A DNA stretch of 8,837 bases from Nitrospirota bacterium (GTDB taxonomy: Bacteria > Nitrospirota > Nitrospiria > Nitrospirales > UBA8639), in assembly GCA_029879555.1 (NCBI GenBank), contig JAOUQB010000074.1, positions 1 through 8,837 on the forward strand, read 5' to 3'. The first letter of the stretch is position 1. Each line of letters begins with the position of its first letter. Of the stretch, positions 1 to 5,104 are shown piece by piece. The notes below the pieces were generated by a model. That model was not told the origin of the DNA, did no database searches, and saw only the letters and a program-made list of their open reading frames with translations. Both the position numbers and the translations under genes were made by a program.

Positions 1-2
1 AT

Positions 3-665
3 CTTGCGATTAAAGCGTTTAAACGTCAAGGCAGTGGGGCCATCGATTGCTTGATTACGGTGGCGATGGCCTATGAGGGCTTAGATGTGCCGGCTATCAC
101 TCATCTGATTTGTCTTACGCATATTCGAACCAAGCCCTGGATTGAGCAAGTCGTGCATCGTGCGACACGGATGGATCCGCTGGCCGGCCCCTACGCTGAT
201 CAGCGGGCGTATATTTATGCCCCAGACGATCGGCCGTTTCGGGAATGTCTGGACTACATTTTGGCCCAACGCAACACAGCCATCGCAGGTGCTTCACCAT
301 CATCTCAGGCGCTGGAAGATCAGGGGTTCCCCAATGGGCAGGGGTTGCTTCCCCTGACTGATCGAGCCGAATCGAGCATCCAACCGTTACATTCCGGAGT
401 CCTGGGGATGAGCAATCAAGCCTTATGGGCCAATTTAGCGGTGCCGGCGCAATCGGAATTGCATCAGGAGACACCTAAGGAACGATTGGATCGTTTACGT
501 CAGCAAATTGAAAAACATGTCCGGACGCATGAGCAGGCCCGGAAGCTGGCGCATGGCACGGTCAATCGGGCCGTCTATTCCCAGTTTCGAAAATCGCGTG
601 CGGCCATGACCGAAACGGAACTCCAGAAAGTCATGAAATGGGTGAGTAAGTCATACCCGCTCTAG
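3..665 (+). CDS. Superfamily II DEAD/DEAH-type helicase, C-terminal part (5' end outside window)
   Basis: The reading frame is open from base 3 to the TAG at 663-665, so the true start lies left of the window. The visible part carries the end of the second RecA-like domain. Motif V appears as TVAMAYEGLDVP (bases 57-92) and motif VI as QVVHRATRMDP (bases about 147-179), with the arginines that contact ATP across the domain interface. These two motifs identify an ATP-dependent SF2 nucleic-acid translocase or helicase. The remaining roughly 150 residues are charged and probably helical, ending in a short Lys/Arg-rich module (TETELQKVMKWVSKSYPL). I cannot assign a subfamily or substrate because the Walker A, DEAD/H and N-terminal domains are missing. 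nnrS begins 57 bases downstream on the same strand, so cotranscription is possible but not shown. Confidence 0.8.
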   Translation, partial: LAIKAFKRQGSGAIDCLITVAMAYEGLDVPAITHLICLTHIRTKPWIEQVVHRATRMDPLAGPYADQRAYIYAPDDRPFRECLDYILAQRNTAIAGASPSSQALEDQGFPNGQGLLPLTDRAESSIQPLHSGVLGMSNQALWANLAVPAQSELHQETPKERLDRLRQQIEKHVRTHEQARKLAHGTVNRAVYSQFRKSRAAMTETELQKVMKWVSKSYPL

Positions 666-722
666 TCTGTCAGCAGTTTGTCAGATGCACCTTCCACACC
701 GTAACCGCTCTTCAAATCCAAC

Positions 723-1907
723 ATGTCTGATGCCATAACTCAGGATACTGCCTATCGGGGCCCAGCGTTCTGGTCGTATGGGTTCCGCCCGTTCTTTTTG
801 AGTGCCGCGCTTTTTGCGGGAATCGCCATCCCTGTTTGGGCTTTGTTGTTAACAGGGATAGAAGGTCTTCCTTTGCGCTACCAGCTACGAGAGTGGCATG
901 TGCATGAAATGATCTTTGGTTTTCTGCCTTGCGTGATCACGGGGTTTCTCCTGACGGCTATTCCCAACTGGACCGAGCGTCCACCCATGAGAGGATGGCC
1001 GCTCATGCTGTTATGGATACTATGGGTAGCTGGACGATGGTCCTTTGCCTTTCCATGGGGCTCCCCGCTGATTGTGGCTCTGATTGACGGGACCTTTCTG
1101 GTCCTCATTGCGGGTATCGTCTGGCGAGAGATTCTGGCGGCTCAGGTGTGGGACCGGTTGCCGATTGGCGTACTGATTAGTCTATATGCTAGCGCCAACC
1201 TGCTCTTTCACGGGCTCTTTCTCAATGGTGCCGAAACAGATCTGGCTGAACGATTGGGCCTGACGCTCATCATGCTCTTGTTGGCCATGATTGGTGGAAA
1301 AATTACTCCGAGTTTTACTGAAGATTATTTGGAAGAGATCGAGGTGACGAAACAGCCAGCGCCATTTTCCCGGTTTGATGGTCTTGCGATCCTGCTCGTC
1401 GCCGTGGCCGGAGTTCTGTGGATACTGGATGTTAACTCGACGGTAATAGGTGTGGCTTTTGTGACGGCCGGGAGTCTTCACCTGATTCGTGTAAGCCGGT
1501 GGTATGGGTGGCTCACCTGGCGCGAGCCATTAGTGCTGATTCTGAATGTAGGATATGGGTGGTTGGCCATGGCGTTCCTGATTTTTGGTGGTGCTCTTCT
1601 TGGAATTGGAGTGCATGCAGAAGAGGCCATACATGTTTTGACAACAGGAGCCGTGGGTGTGATGACCTTGGCGGTCATGACTCGTGCCAGTCTCGGTCAT
1701 ACGGGACGAACCAAGCATGCCGGCCCTTTGACGGTCATCATCTACTTTCTCGTGAACCTTGGAGCACTATTTCGAGTATTTGGTCCAAGCCTTTCCTTGC
1801 CAGACAATCTCATTTTTGGCTTGGCTGCGGGGTGTTGGAGTGGAGCCTATGTCCTGTTTGTCGTCGGGTATGGACCTATTTTGTTTGGACCAAACAGAGA
1901 TGAGTAG
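723..1907 (+). CDS. nnrS: NnrS family membrane protein (haem- and copper-binding, NO response)
   Basis: The 394-residue product is a polytopic inner-membrane protein with about twelve hydrophobic segments. Family signatures are in the expected order: GFRPFF (residues 20-25), WHVHEMIFGF (58-67, with H59 and H61 as likely metal or haem ligands), GFLLTAIPNWTERPPMRGW (74-92), GGKITPSFT (191-199), and a late segment with H304, MTLAVMTRASLGHTGR (314-329). Length agrees with the family's usual 390-400. In denitrifiers NnrS proteins bind haem and copper and protect against nitric-oxide damage; their exact chemistry is unsettled. The ATG at 723 has no strong Shine-Dalgarno sequence ahead, but the first family motif begins at residue 20, as usual for this start. 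No FNR/NnrR-type box (TTGAT-N4-ATCAA) was seen in the 57 bases upstream. The family call is secure; a role in nitrite or NO metabolism here is inference. Confidence 0.93.
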   Translation: MSDAITQDTAYRGPAFWSYGFRPFFLSAALFAGIAIPVWALLLTGIEGLPLRYQLREWHVHEMIFGFLPCVITGFLLTAIPNWTERPPMRGWPLMLLWILWVAGRWSFAFPWGSPLIVALIDGTFLVLIAGIVWREILAAQVWDRLPIGVLISLYASANLLFHGLFLNGAETDLAERLGLTLIMLLLAMIGGKITPSFTEDYLEEIEVTKQPAPFSRFDGLAILLVAVAGVLWILDVNSTVIGVAFVTAGSLHLIRVSRWYGWLTWREPLVLILNVGYGWLAMAFLIFGGALLGIGVHAEEAIHVLTTGAVGVMTLAVMTRASLGHTGRTKHAGPLTVIIYFLVNLGALFRVFGPSLSLPDNLIFGLAAGCWSGAYVLFVVGYGPILFGPNRDE

Positions 1908-2263
1908 CCTATACATTCCACATTGCACGTTAAACCCGATGGATCTTCGTTGAAGGAAAATAACACGGTTTGAAATATATGAGCCCCCATAGGAGAGCAC
2001 GACTATGCCGTCAAAGAGTTCAGATGCCGCCGCCCATCCATGGGAACCCCTTGAATATTGTGGCTTCAGGGCTAGACCTTAAAACCTTGGAGTGAGAGTT
2101 GGGCCCATCCGTAGGAAGCTGAAAAGACAGCGGATCGAAAAAAGATGGACTGGCTACAGGCTTTATCAGGCTGTCCACGAAACCGGGTTTTGACCTCTCT
2201 CGTTGTCGATCTGGCTTAATGCGTCTCCTCTCTGTTATTCTTATGTCGGGTTGGGTCTTTAAG
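1908..2263. other. Intergenic stretch without a recognised gene
   Basis: After nnrS there is no recognised coding gene until 2422. This part contains the 25-codon ORF listed separately, a few short imperfect stem-loops (for example the CCCTTGAA and TTCAGGG arms near 2057-2070, and the ATCCG and CGGAT arms near 2108-2136) and no T-tracted terminator for nnrS. The frame of the small ORF reopens after its TAA and runs to a TGA at 2191-2193, rich in Lys and Arg, which could be decayed coding DNA. I see no IS transposase, tRNA or CRISPR. Confidence 0.5.
2005..2082 (+). CDS. Possible 25-residue small ORF, unknown
   Basis: ATG at 2005 opens a 25-codon frame ending in TAA at 2080-2082. The product begins MPSKSSDAAAHPWEPLEY and ends CGFRARP. 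A ribosome-binding sequence AGGAG (1991-1995) lies nine bases before the ATG, which is the main reason to list it. The peptide is soluble, with no signal peptide or membrane segment, and I do not recognise it. Beyond the stop the same frame continues open to 2193, so it may instead be the front of a decayed gene interrupted by a stop. Chance is also a real possibility at this length. Confidence 0.22.
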   Translation: MPSKSSDAAAHPWEPLEYCGFRARP

Positions 2264-2304
2264 TGTGTGGGGGACTTGAAGAAGATACGCGAATCTCCCG
2301 CACA
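2264..2304 (+). ncRNA. 11-bp stem-loop in leader region ahead of the secreted protein gene
   Basis: Bases 2264-2274 pair with 2294-2304 in an 11-bp stem containing two G-U wobbles, enclosing a 19-base loop (2275-2293). It is followed by an A/C-rich, probably single-stranded stretch and then by the terminator at 2333. The two hairpins together look like the body of a structured leader or a short independent RNA. I cannot match it to a known riboswitch class, and I see no convincing sigma70 promoter directly upstream. Confidence 0.4.
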
Positions 2305-2332
2305 ACAAACAAACGAATAAGCTACCACGGAT

Positions 2333-2370
2333 GGCCTGAGGAACATAGACGTTCCTGAGGTCTTTTTTTT
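2333..2370 (+). terminator. Intrinsic terminator, possibly an attenuator
   Basis: The arms GGCCTGAGGAAC (2333-2344) and GTTCCTGAGGTC (2351-2362) pair with one G-G mismatch and one G-U wobble around a 6-base loop, and are followed at once by eight Ts (2363-2370). This is a strong rho-independent terminator on the plus strand. It ends only about 40 bases before the ribosome site of the gene at 2422. It therefore either ends an upstream RNA or conditionally stops transcription into that gene. Confidence 0.8.
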
Positions 2371-2409
2371 GCGGTTTCTACATCATTGTTTGTTCTCATT
2401 TTTTAATCT

Positions 2410-2417
2410 AGGAGGTG
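2410..2417 (+). promoter_or_regulatory. Strong Shine-Dalgarno sequence
   Basis: AGGAGGTG lies four bases before the ATG at 2422, with a near-perfect match to the anti-Shine-Dalgarno sequence. It fixes the start of the secreted protein gene. Confidence 0.85.
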
Positions 2418-2421
2418 TACC

Positions 2422-2982
2422 ATGCATTTTCTCTCCCGAGGTCATCGAATCAAAACCTTTATGAGCCTGCTGACTCTTGGCGTAGGATTTATTTTGATGG
2501 GCAGCGTGTCCGCCGAACCTCCATTGGGAATCCTTGGCGATGTAACAGTCCAAAATGATTCCACACACCCCGTTCCGGTCATCATTCAAAATCCTGTCTC
2601 CGTTCAAAATCAGGAATTGGTCGAATATGAGTGCACCCAACAGATGTCGGATACTGAGGACAGCGTTGTTTGTAATTTTGGTGAGATGGTACCAATGGGG
2701 AAAATATTTGTCCTGGAATTTTTCTATGGTCGTGCCAATAACCAATTTAACTCCACAGGGGTGCAATACCACTTCAATCTTCAAAACAAATTCAGATTTT
2801 ACCCACCGCCAACTGTAAAAAGCAGTGATAGCGAATTTTCAGCAAATGTTGTATTTCAACAATTAAGGAGTTCATTTTCTCATACAGGCTCAAACCTTAC
2901 CGTTTTGGCATTCCGACGACCCTCAACGGGGTCAGCTACGGTTCAGGCGAGGCTCTCCGGTTATCTCATTGATGCACCCTAA
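2422..2982 (+). CDS. Secreted protein of unknown function
   Basis: The 186-residue product starts with a classical signal peptide: basic residues in the first eleven, a hydrophobic core (about 13-27), and a likely signal peptidase I site after SVSA (residue 31, before EPP). The mature N-terminus has a short pattern of Val-Gln-Asn and Pro-Val-Pro-Val units (residues 41-64: VTVQN, PVPVIIQN, PVSVQN) that looks like alternating beta-strands. The rest is rich in Phe, Asn and Ser and probably beta-structured. Two cysteines (C71 and C84) could form a disulfide in the periplasm or outside the cell. There is no lipobox, LPXTG or enzyme motif, and I do not recognise a family. The ATG is fixed by the strong ribosome site. 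Its own terminator follows at 3034-3078, and an intrinsic terminator stands just upstream, so it is probably monocistronic and may be controlled by attenuation. Confidence 0.78.
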   Translation: MHFLSRGHRIKTFMSLLTLGVGFILMGSVSAEPPLGILGDVTVQNDSTHPVPVIIQNPVSVQNQELVEYECTQQMSDTEDSVVCNFGEMVPMGKIFVLEFFYGRANNQFNSTGVQYHFNLQNKFRFYPPPTVKSSDSEFSANVVFQQLRSSFSHTGSNLTVLAFRRPSTGSATVQARLSGYLIDAP

Positions 2983-3033
2983 TAGCCGAAAACTTGGTCA
3001 TTCGGTCATTCCAGGGCTGTGAGTATTGGGTTT

Positions 3034-3078
3034 GGGGGGAGCAGGGGACGTGTCGCTCCCTGCTTCTCTCGATTTTTT
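3034..3078 (+). terminator. Intrinsic terminator of the secreted protein gene
   Basis: Bases 3034-3046 (six Gs, then AGCAGGG) pair with 3058-3070 (CCCTGCT then TCTCTC) in a 13-bp stem with three G-U wobbles and an 11-base loop. Two bases later come six Ts (3073-3078). It lies 51 bases after the stop codon at 2982, which suits a terminator for that gene. Confidence 0.8.
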
Positions 3079-3094
3079 AGTAGGAGCTTCAGTA

Positions 3095-3205
3095 GTGGCG
3101 CGCTACGAACATCTGCCGTTGTACAAGACGGCGATGGCGTTGACGGTGTATATCGAAACGGTGGGGGGGGATCACTTCACGGAGAGAACGGACGGTCAGG
3201 AGTGA
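3095..3205 (+). pseudogene. Truncated Avd-like four-helix-bundle protein gene (5' stub)
   Basis: A GTG at 3095 with a ribosome site GGAGC (3083-3087) opens a frame beginning VARYEHLPLYKTAMALTVYI followed by ETV. This matches, from memory, the N-terminus of the four-helix-bundle (Avd-like, TIGR02436-type) proteins, whose hallmark is an LPIYK-x-A start. Family members then continue with a conserved GFSRYHKY-type segment and run for about 110-125 residues. Here similarity stops after residue 23, exactly at a run of eight Gs (3163-3170), and a 13-residue unrelated tail leads to TGA at 3203-3205. None of the three forward frames after the G-run restores the family sequence, so this is a stub and not just a frameshift. 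Avd proteins are accessory factors of diversity-generating retroelements, but many related genes stand alone. No reverse transcriptase or template repeat is present here. Confidence 0.55.
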
Positions 3206-3423
3206 CGAGACCATAGAGAGCCACCACGAATCTAACCATGTCCCCATGTTTTTCTTAGAGGGCTGTACCAACCTGTCCACCAAACCAGAACAAGACCAAG
3301 ACTAACCCCCAAAGCTTGAGCCACTCTCAAGCTTTGGGGGCCATATGAAAAACATTTCCAGTCCATGCCATTCCGGGAGCACGAAATGGTTGCAACTGGG
3401 CTGGACATATTGTGGGCGTGAGT
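3206..3423. other. Intergenic stretch with one strong hairpin
   Basis: Together with 2983-3094 this makes a 441-base gap between full-length genes. Apart from the terminator, the Avd-like stub and the 3306-3340 hairpin, I see no gene. A short piece (3273-3286) matches 13 of 14 bases of 2171-2184. Confidence 0.5.
3306..3340 (-). terminator. Perfect 15-bp inverted repeat, probable sodC transcription end
   Basis: CCCCCAAAGCTTGAG (3306-3320) and its exact reverse complement (3326-3340) enclose a 5-base loop. It lies 83 bases beyond the sodC stop. On the minus strand the stem is followed by a T-rich but interrupted tract (TTAGTCTTGGTCTTG), so a terminator or a 3'-end-stabilising hairpin for sodC is the best reading. 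There is no T-tract on the plus side. Confidence 0.5.
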
Positions 3424-3987
3424 TTATTCCAGAGTGATAATGCCGCAGGCGGCTCTACCCCCACCGGCACACCCACCTACGGCACCATCAGGACAATAGG
3501 TATCCGGATTCACATGAATAATGAATGCGCTGCCGTCCCCATCAAAGAGGCTCAAGGGACCCGGGGACAAGGTTACACGAGTCGTCGTCGTATTGAGGTG
3601 TGCATTCCCCTGTGGATTAGCCTCAATATTAATCAGATCTCCACTATGAAAGGGATGGTTTCCATCGGGACTGGAAAAGCCATGGGGGCCTGGGTCAAAA
3701 TGCCCAGCTGCTGCGCCACAAGGCACACAGGATGCCGTTTCATGAAGGTGAACCGCATGCTTTCCAGGAGTTAAGCCCTTCACCATCATTGTCACGCTTA
3801 CTTCTTTCACACCTTCGTCGGTCTTTTCCTCTTTCAATTGGGCCGTGCCAAGTTGAATGTCTGTATTCACGCAATCATAAATATCCGCGGATGCTCTCAC
3901 GGGACCATTCGCTTCGCTGACATTTGGGCTAAAGATCATTGCCAGACTGATAGCCACGACACCATTGAGAATTGTAACAAGCAACAT
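3424..3987 (-). CDS. sodC: Periplasmic Cu/Zn superoxide dismutase
   Basis: This 187-residue protein converts superoxide to peroxide and oxygen in the periplasm. A hydrophobic signal segment (residues 1-20) is followed by a likely cleavage site after SEA (26); the n-region has no Lys or Arg, which is unusual. The dismutase fold carries its metal site: H80 and H82 (HLHE), the bridging H96 (GHFDP), zinc ligands among H102, H111 and H114 with D117 (FHSGD), the copper ligand H158 (FIIHVNPD) and the catalytic arginine R178 (GGRAACG). C87 and C181 should form the conserved disulfide. Four extra cysteines (C39, C90, C165, C173) suggest one or two more. ATG at 3987 is fixed by AGGAGG five bases upstream. 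The gene is divergent from rbgA, with its own sigma70-type promoter, and points towards a 15-bp hairpin beyond its stop. Confidence 0.93.
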   Translation of the reverse strand: MLLVTILNGVVAISLAMIFSPNVSEANGPVRASADIYDCVNTDIQLGTAQLKEEKTDEGVKEVSVTMMVKGLTPGKHAVHLHETASCVPCGAAAGHFDPGPHGFSSPDGNHPFHSGDLINIEANPQGNAHLNTTTTRVTLSPGPLSLFDGDGSAFIIHVNPDTYCPDGAVGGCAGGGRAACGIITLE

Positions 3988-3992
3988 AAAGA

Positions 3993-3998
3993 CCTCCT
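3993..3998 (-). promoter_or_regulatory. sodC Shine-Dalgarno sequence
   Basis: AGGAGG on the minus strand, five bases before the sodC ATG, decides the start and excludes a longer signal peptide. Confidence 0.8.
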
Positions 3999-4043
3999 GG
4001 AATGATGAAGAAATTTGAACAAGCAGGATGAATACTACTTAAT

Positions 4044-4073
4044 CTTATCTTTGGTTTGCTAGACTAATGTCAA
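4044..4073 (-). promoter_or_regulatory. sodC promoter (sigma70 type)
   Basis: On the minus strand a perfect -35 TTGACA (4073-4068) is followed after 18 bases by a -10-like GATAAG (4049-4044, 4 of 6 matches). An alternative TAAGAT overlaps it at longer spacing. The predicted RNA start near 4037 leaves about 50 bases of leader. Confidence 0.6.
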
Positions 4074-4074
4074 G

Positions 4075-4104
4075 TTAGAATGGTTTGTCATGAGCCAATT
4101 CTAA
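4075..4104. repeat. Inverted repeat between the divergent sodC and rbgA promoters
   Basis: TTAGAAT (4075-4081) and its exact complement ATTCTAA (4098-4104) are separated by 16 bases. The symmetry extends inward by GG/CC with one bulged A. It begins two bases from the sodC -35 and spans the rbgA -35 and much of its spacer, a position suited to an operator. It could also be chance in AT-rich promoter DNA. Confidence 0.35.
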
Positions 4105-4113
4105 AGCTATATT
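4085..4113 (+). promoter_or_regulatory. rbgA promoter (sigma70 type)
   Basis: TTGTCA (4085-4090) and TATATT (4108-4113) are separated by exactly 17 bases; each hexamer matches the consensus at five of six positions. Transcription would start near 4120, giving a leader of about 27 bases before the ATG at 4147. Confidence 0.65.
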
Positions 4114-4146
4114 CATGAGTTGAATCCAATAGGTAGTTTAATTCTT

Positions 4147-5004
4147 ATGACCATACAATGGTTTCCCGGTCACATGAATATTGCGCGCCAAGAAGCGGCG
4201 AAACGCATGGAGACCGTGGATGTGGTGATTGAAGTGTTGGATGCGCGAATGCCGAAGGCCAGCAGCAATCCTATGATTACCGAATTGCGAGAACATCGCC
4301 AGCGGCCTTGTCTCAAAGTGCTCAACAAAGCCGATCTGGCCGATCCGGCTGTGACCAAAGCCTGGCTCGACATGTATAACCGGCAAGACGGGGTGAATGC
4401 GGTGGCCCTCTCATGCAATCAGCCGGGTCAAGCCTCCAAGGTGCCCAACCTCTGTCAGCCGCTGGCTCCACATCGCAATAGTAGTACGAAACCGCTGCGC
4501 ATGCTGATCATGGGCATCCCCAACGTCGGCAAATCCACATTCATGAACATGCTCCTCAATCGCCGTCTGGCCAAAGTGGGGAACGAACCTGCCATAACAA
4601 GAATGCAACAGCGTCACACCCTGAACGATCATATGACGCTCATCGATTCGCCTGGCCTCCTGTGGCCAAAAATTGAAGACCCAGTGGTCGGGTTTATGCT
4701 GGCCACAATTTATGCCGTGAGTGCGAAGGTCGTCGTTGACGAAGAACTCGCCGAGTTCCTCGCGACCAGGCTCCTTGCACGTTATCCCCAATTTCTCACG
4801 AAGCGTTATGGATGCGTGGGAGTGGACTTGAATGGCGAGAGTGTACTGGAAGCCATTGCGAAGAAGCGGGGCTGTCTCACGAAGGGAAAGGGTGGGGGAT
4901 TGGATCGGGAAAAAGCCGCCAAAATCCTGCTCAACGAATTTCGCAACGGGACGTTAGGTCGCGCGAGCCTGGAGACTCCGGAAGGGTACGAGTCCGGAGC
5001 CTAG
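4147..5004 (+). CDS. rbgA: Ribosome biogenesis GTPase YlqF/RbgA
   Basis: The 285-residue product is a circularly permuted GTPase of the YlqF/RbgA family, which acts in late assembly of the large ribosomal subunit. The permuted order is clear: the family start MTIQWFPGHMNIAR, DARMP (32-36), G4 NKADL (60-64), then G1 GIPNVGKST (123-131), a G2-region PAITRMQQ (148-155) and G3 DSPG (167-170). The C-terminal helical RNA-binding domain ends with the usual RGC..G..D...A...LL.EFR.G.LG pattern (241-271). I chose ATG 4147 over the upstream in-frame TTG at 4120 because QWFPGHM starts four residues from the N-terminus in the family and the length fits the usual 280-290. The ribosome site is weak (AGG about 14 bases upstream). 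The fusion gene begins 100 bases later on the same strand. Confidence 0.92.
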   Translation: MTIQWFPGHMNIARQEAAKRMETVDVVIEVLDARMPKASSNPMITELREHRQRPCLKVLNKADLADPAVTKAWLDMYNRQDGVNAVALSCNQPGQASKVPNLCQPLAPHRNSSTKPLRMLIMGIPNVGKSTFMNMLLNRRLAKVGNEPAITRMQQRHTLNDHMTLIDSPGLLWPKIEDPVVGFMLATIYAVSAKVVVDEELAEFLATRLLARYPQFLTKRYGCVGVDLNGESVLEAIAKKRGCLTKGKGGGLDREKAAKILLNEFRNGTLGRASLETPEGYESGA

Positions 5005-5104
5005 ACAAGGGCGGCTTCAGCCATCAGACAAAATTCTGACGTTGAGAAAGCCAAATGATGAGAAGTTGCGTAATTCTTATGATCCTGCACCAAAGGTATG
5101 AAGC

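Noticed and set aside
1182..1481. 99-codon minus-strand ORF inside nnrS
   Set aside because: It is antisense to a well-conserved membrane protein gene and has no motif.
2265..2362. Cyclic-di-GMP (GEMM-type) riboswitch, suggested by AAGCTACCACGGATGG before the terminator
   Set aside because: The conserved paired core, the GNRA tetraloop with its receptor and the expected spacing are missing; only a short resemblance remains.
2383..2784. 133-codon minus-strand ORF opposite the secreted protein gene
   Set aside because: It is antisense to a gene with a signal peptide and strong ribosome site, has no ribosome site of its own that I can see, and no recognisable motif.
2422..3205. A complete diversity-generating retroelement with the secreted protein as target
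   Set aside because: No reverse transcriptase, no template/variable repeat pair, and the secreted protein's C-terminus lacks a C-type-lectin-like variable region. Only the Avd-like stub is present.
3019..3216. 65-codon plus-strand ORF over the terminator and stub
   Set aside because: It runs through an intrinsic terminator, is Gly/Ser/Arg-rich in the way of a shadow frame, and competes with the recognisable Avd-like frame.
3095..3305. Full-length Avd-like gene with only a frameshift
   Set aside because: None of the three frames after the G-run contains the expected continuation of the family, so a frameshift alone cannot explain it.
4411..4791. 126-codon minus-strand ORF inside rbgA
   Set aside because: It is a shadow of the conserved GTPase frame and has no family features.
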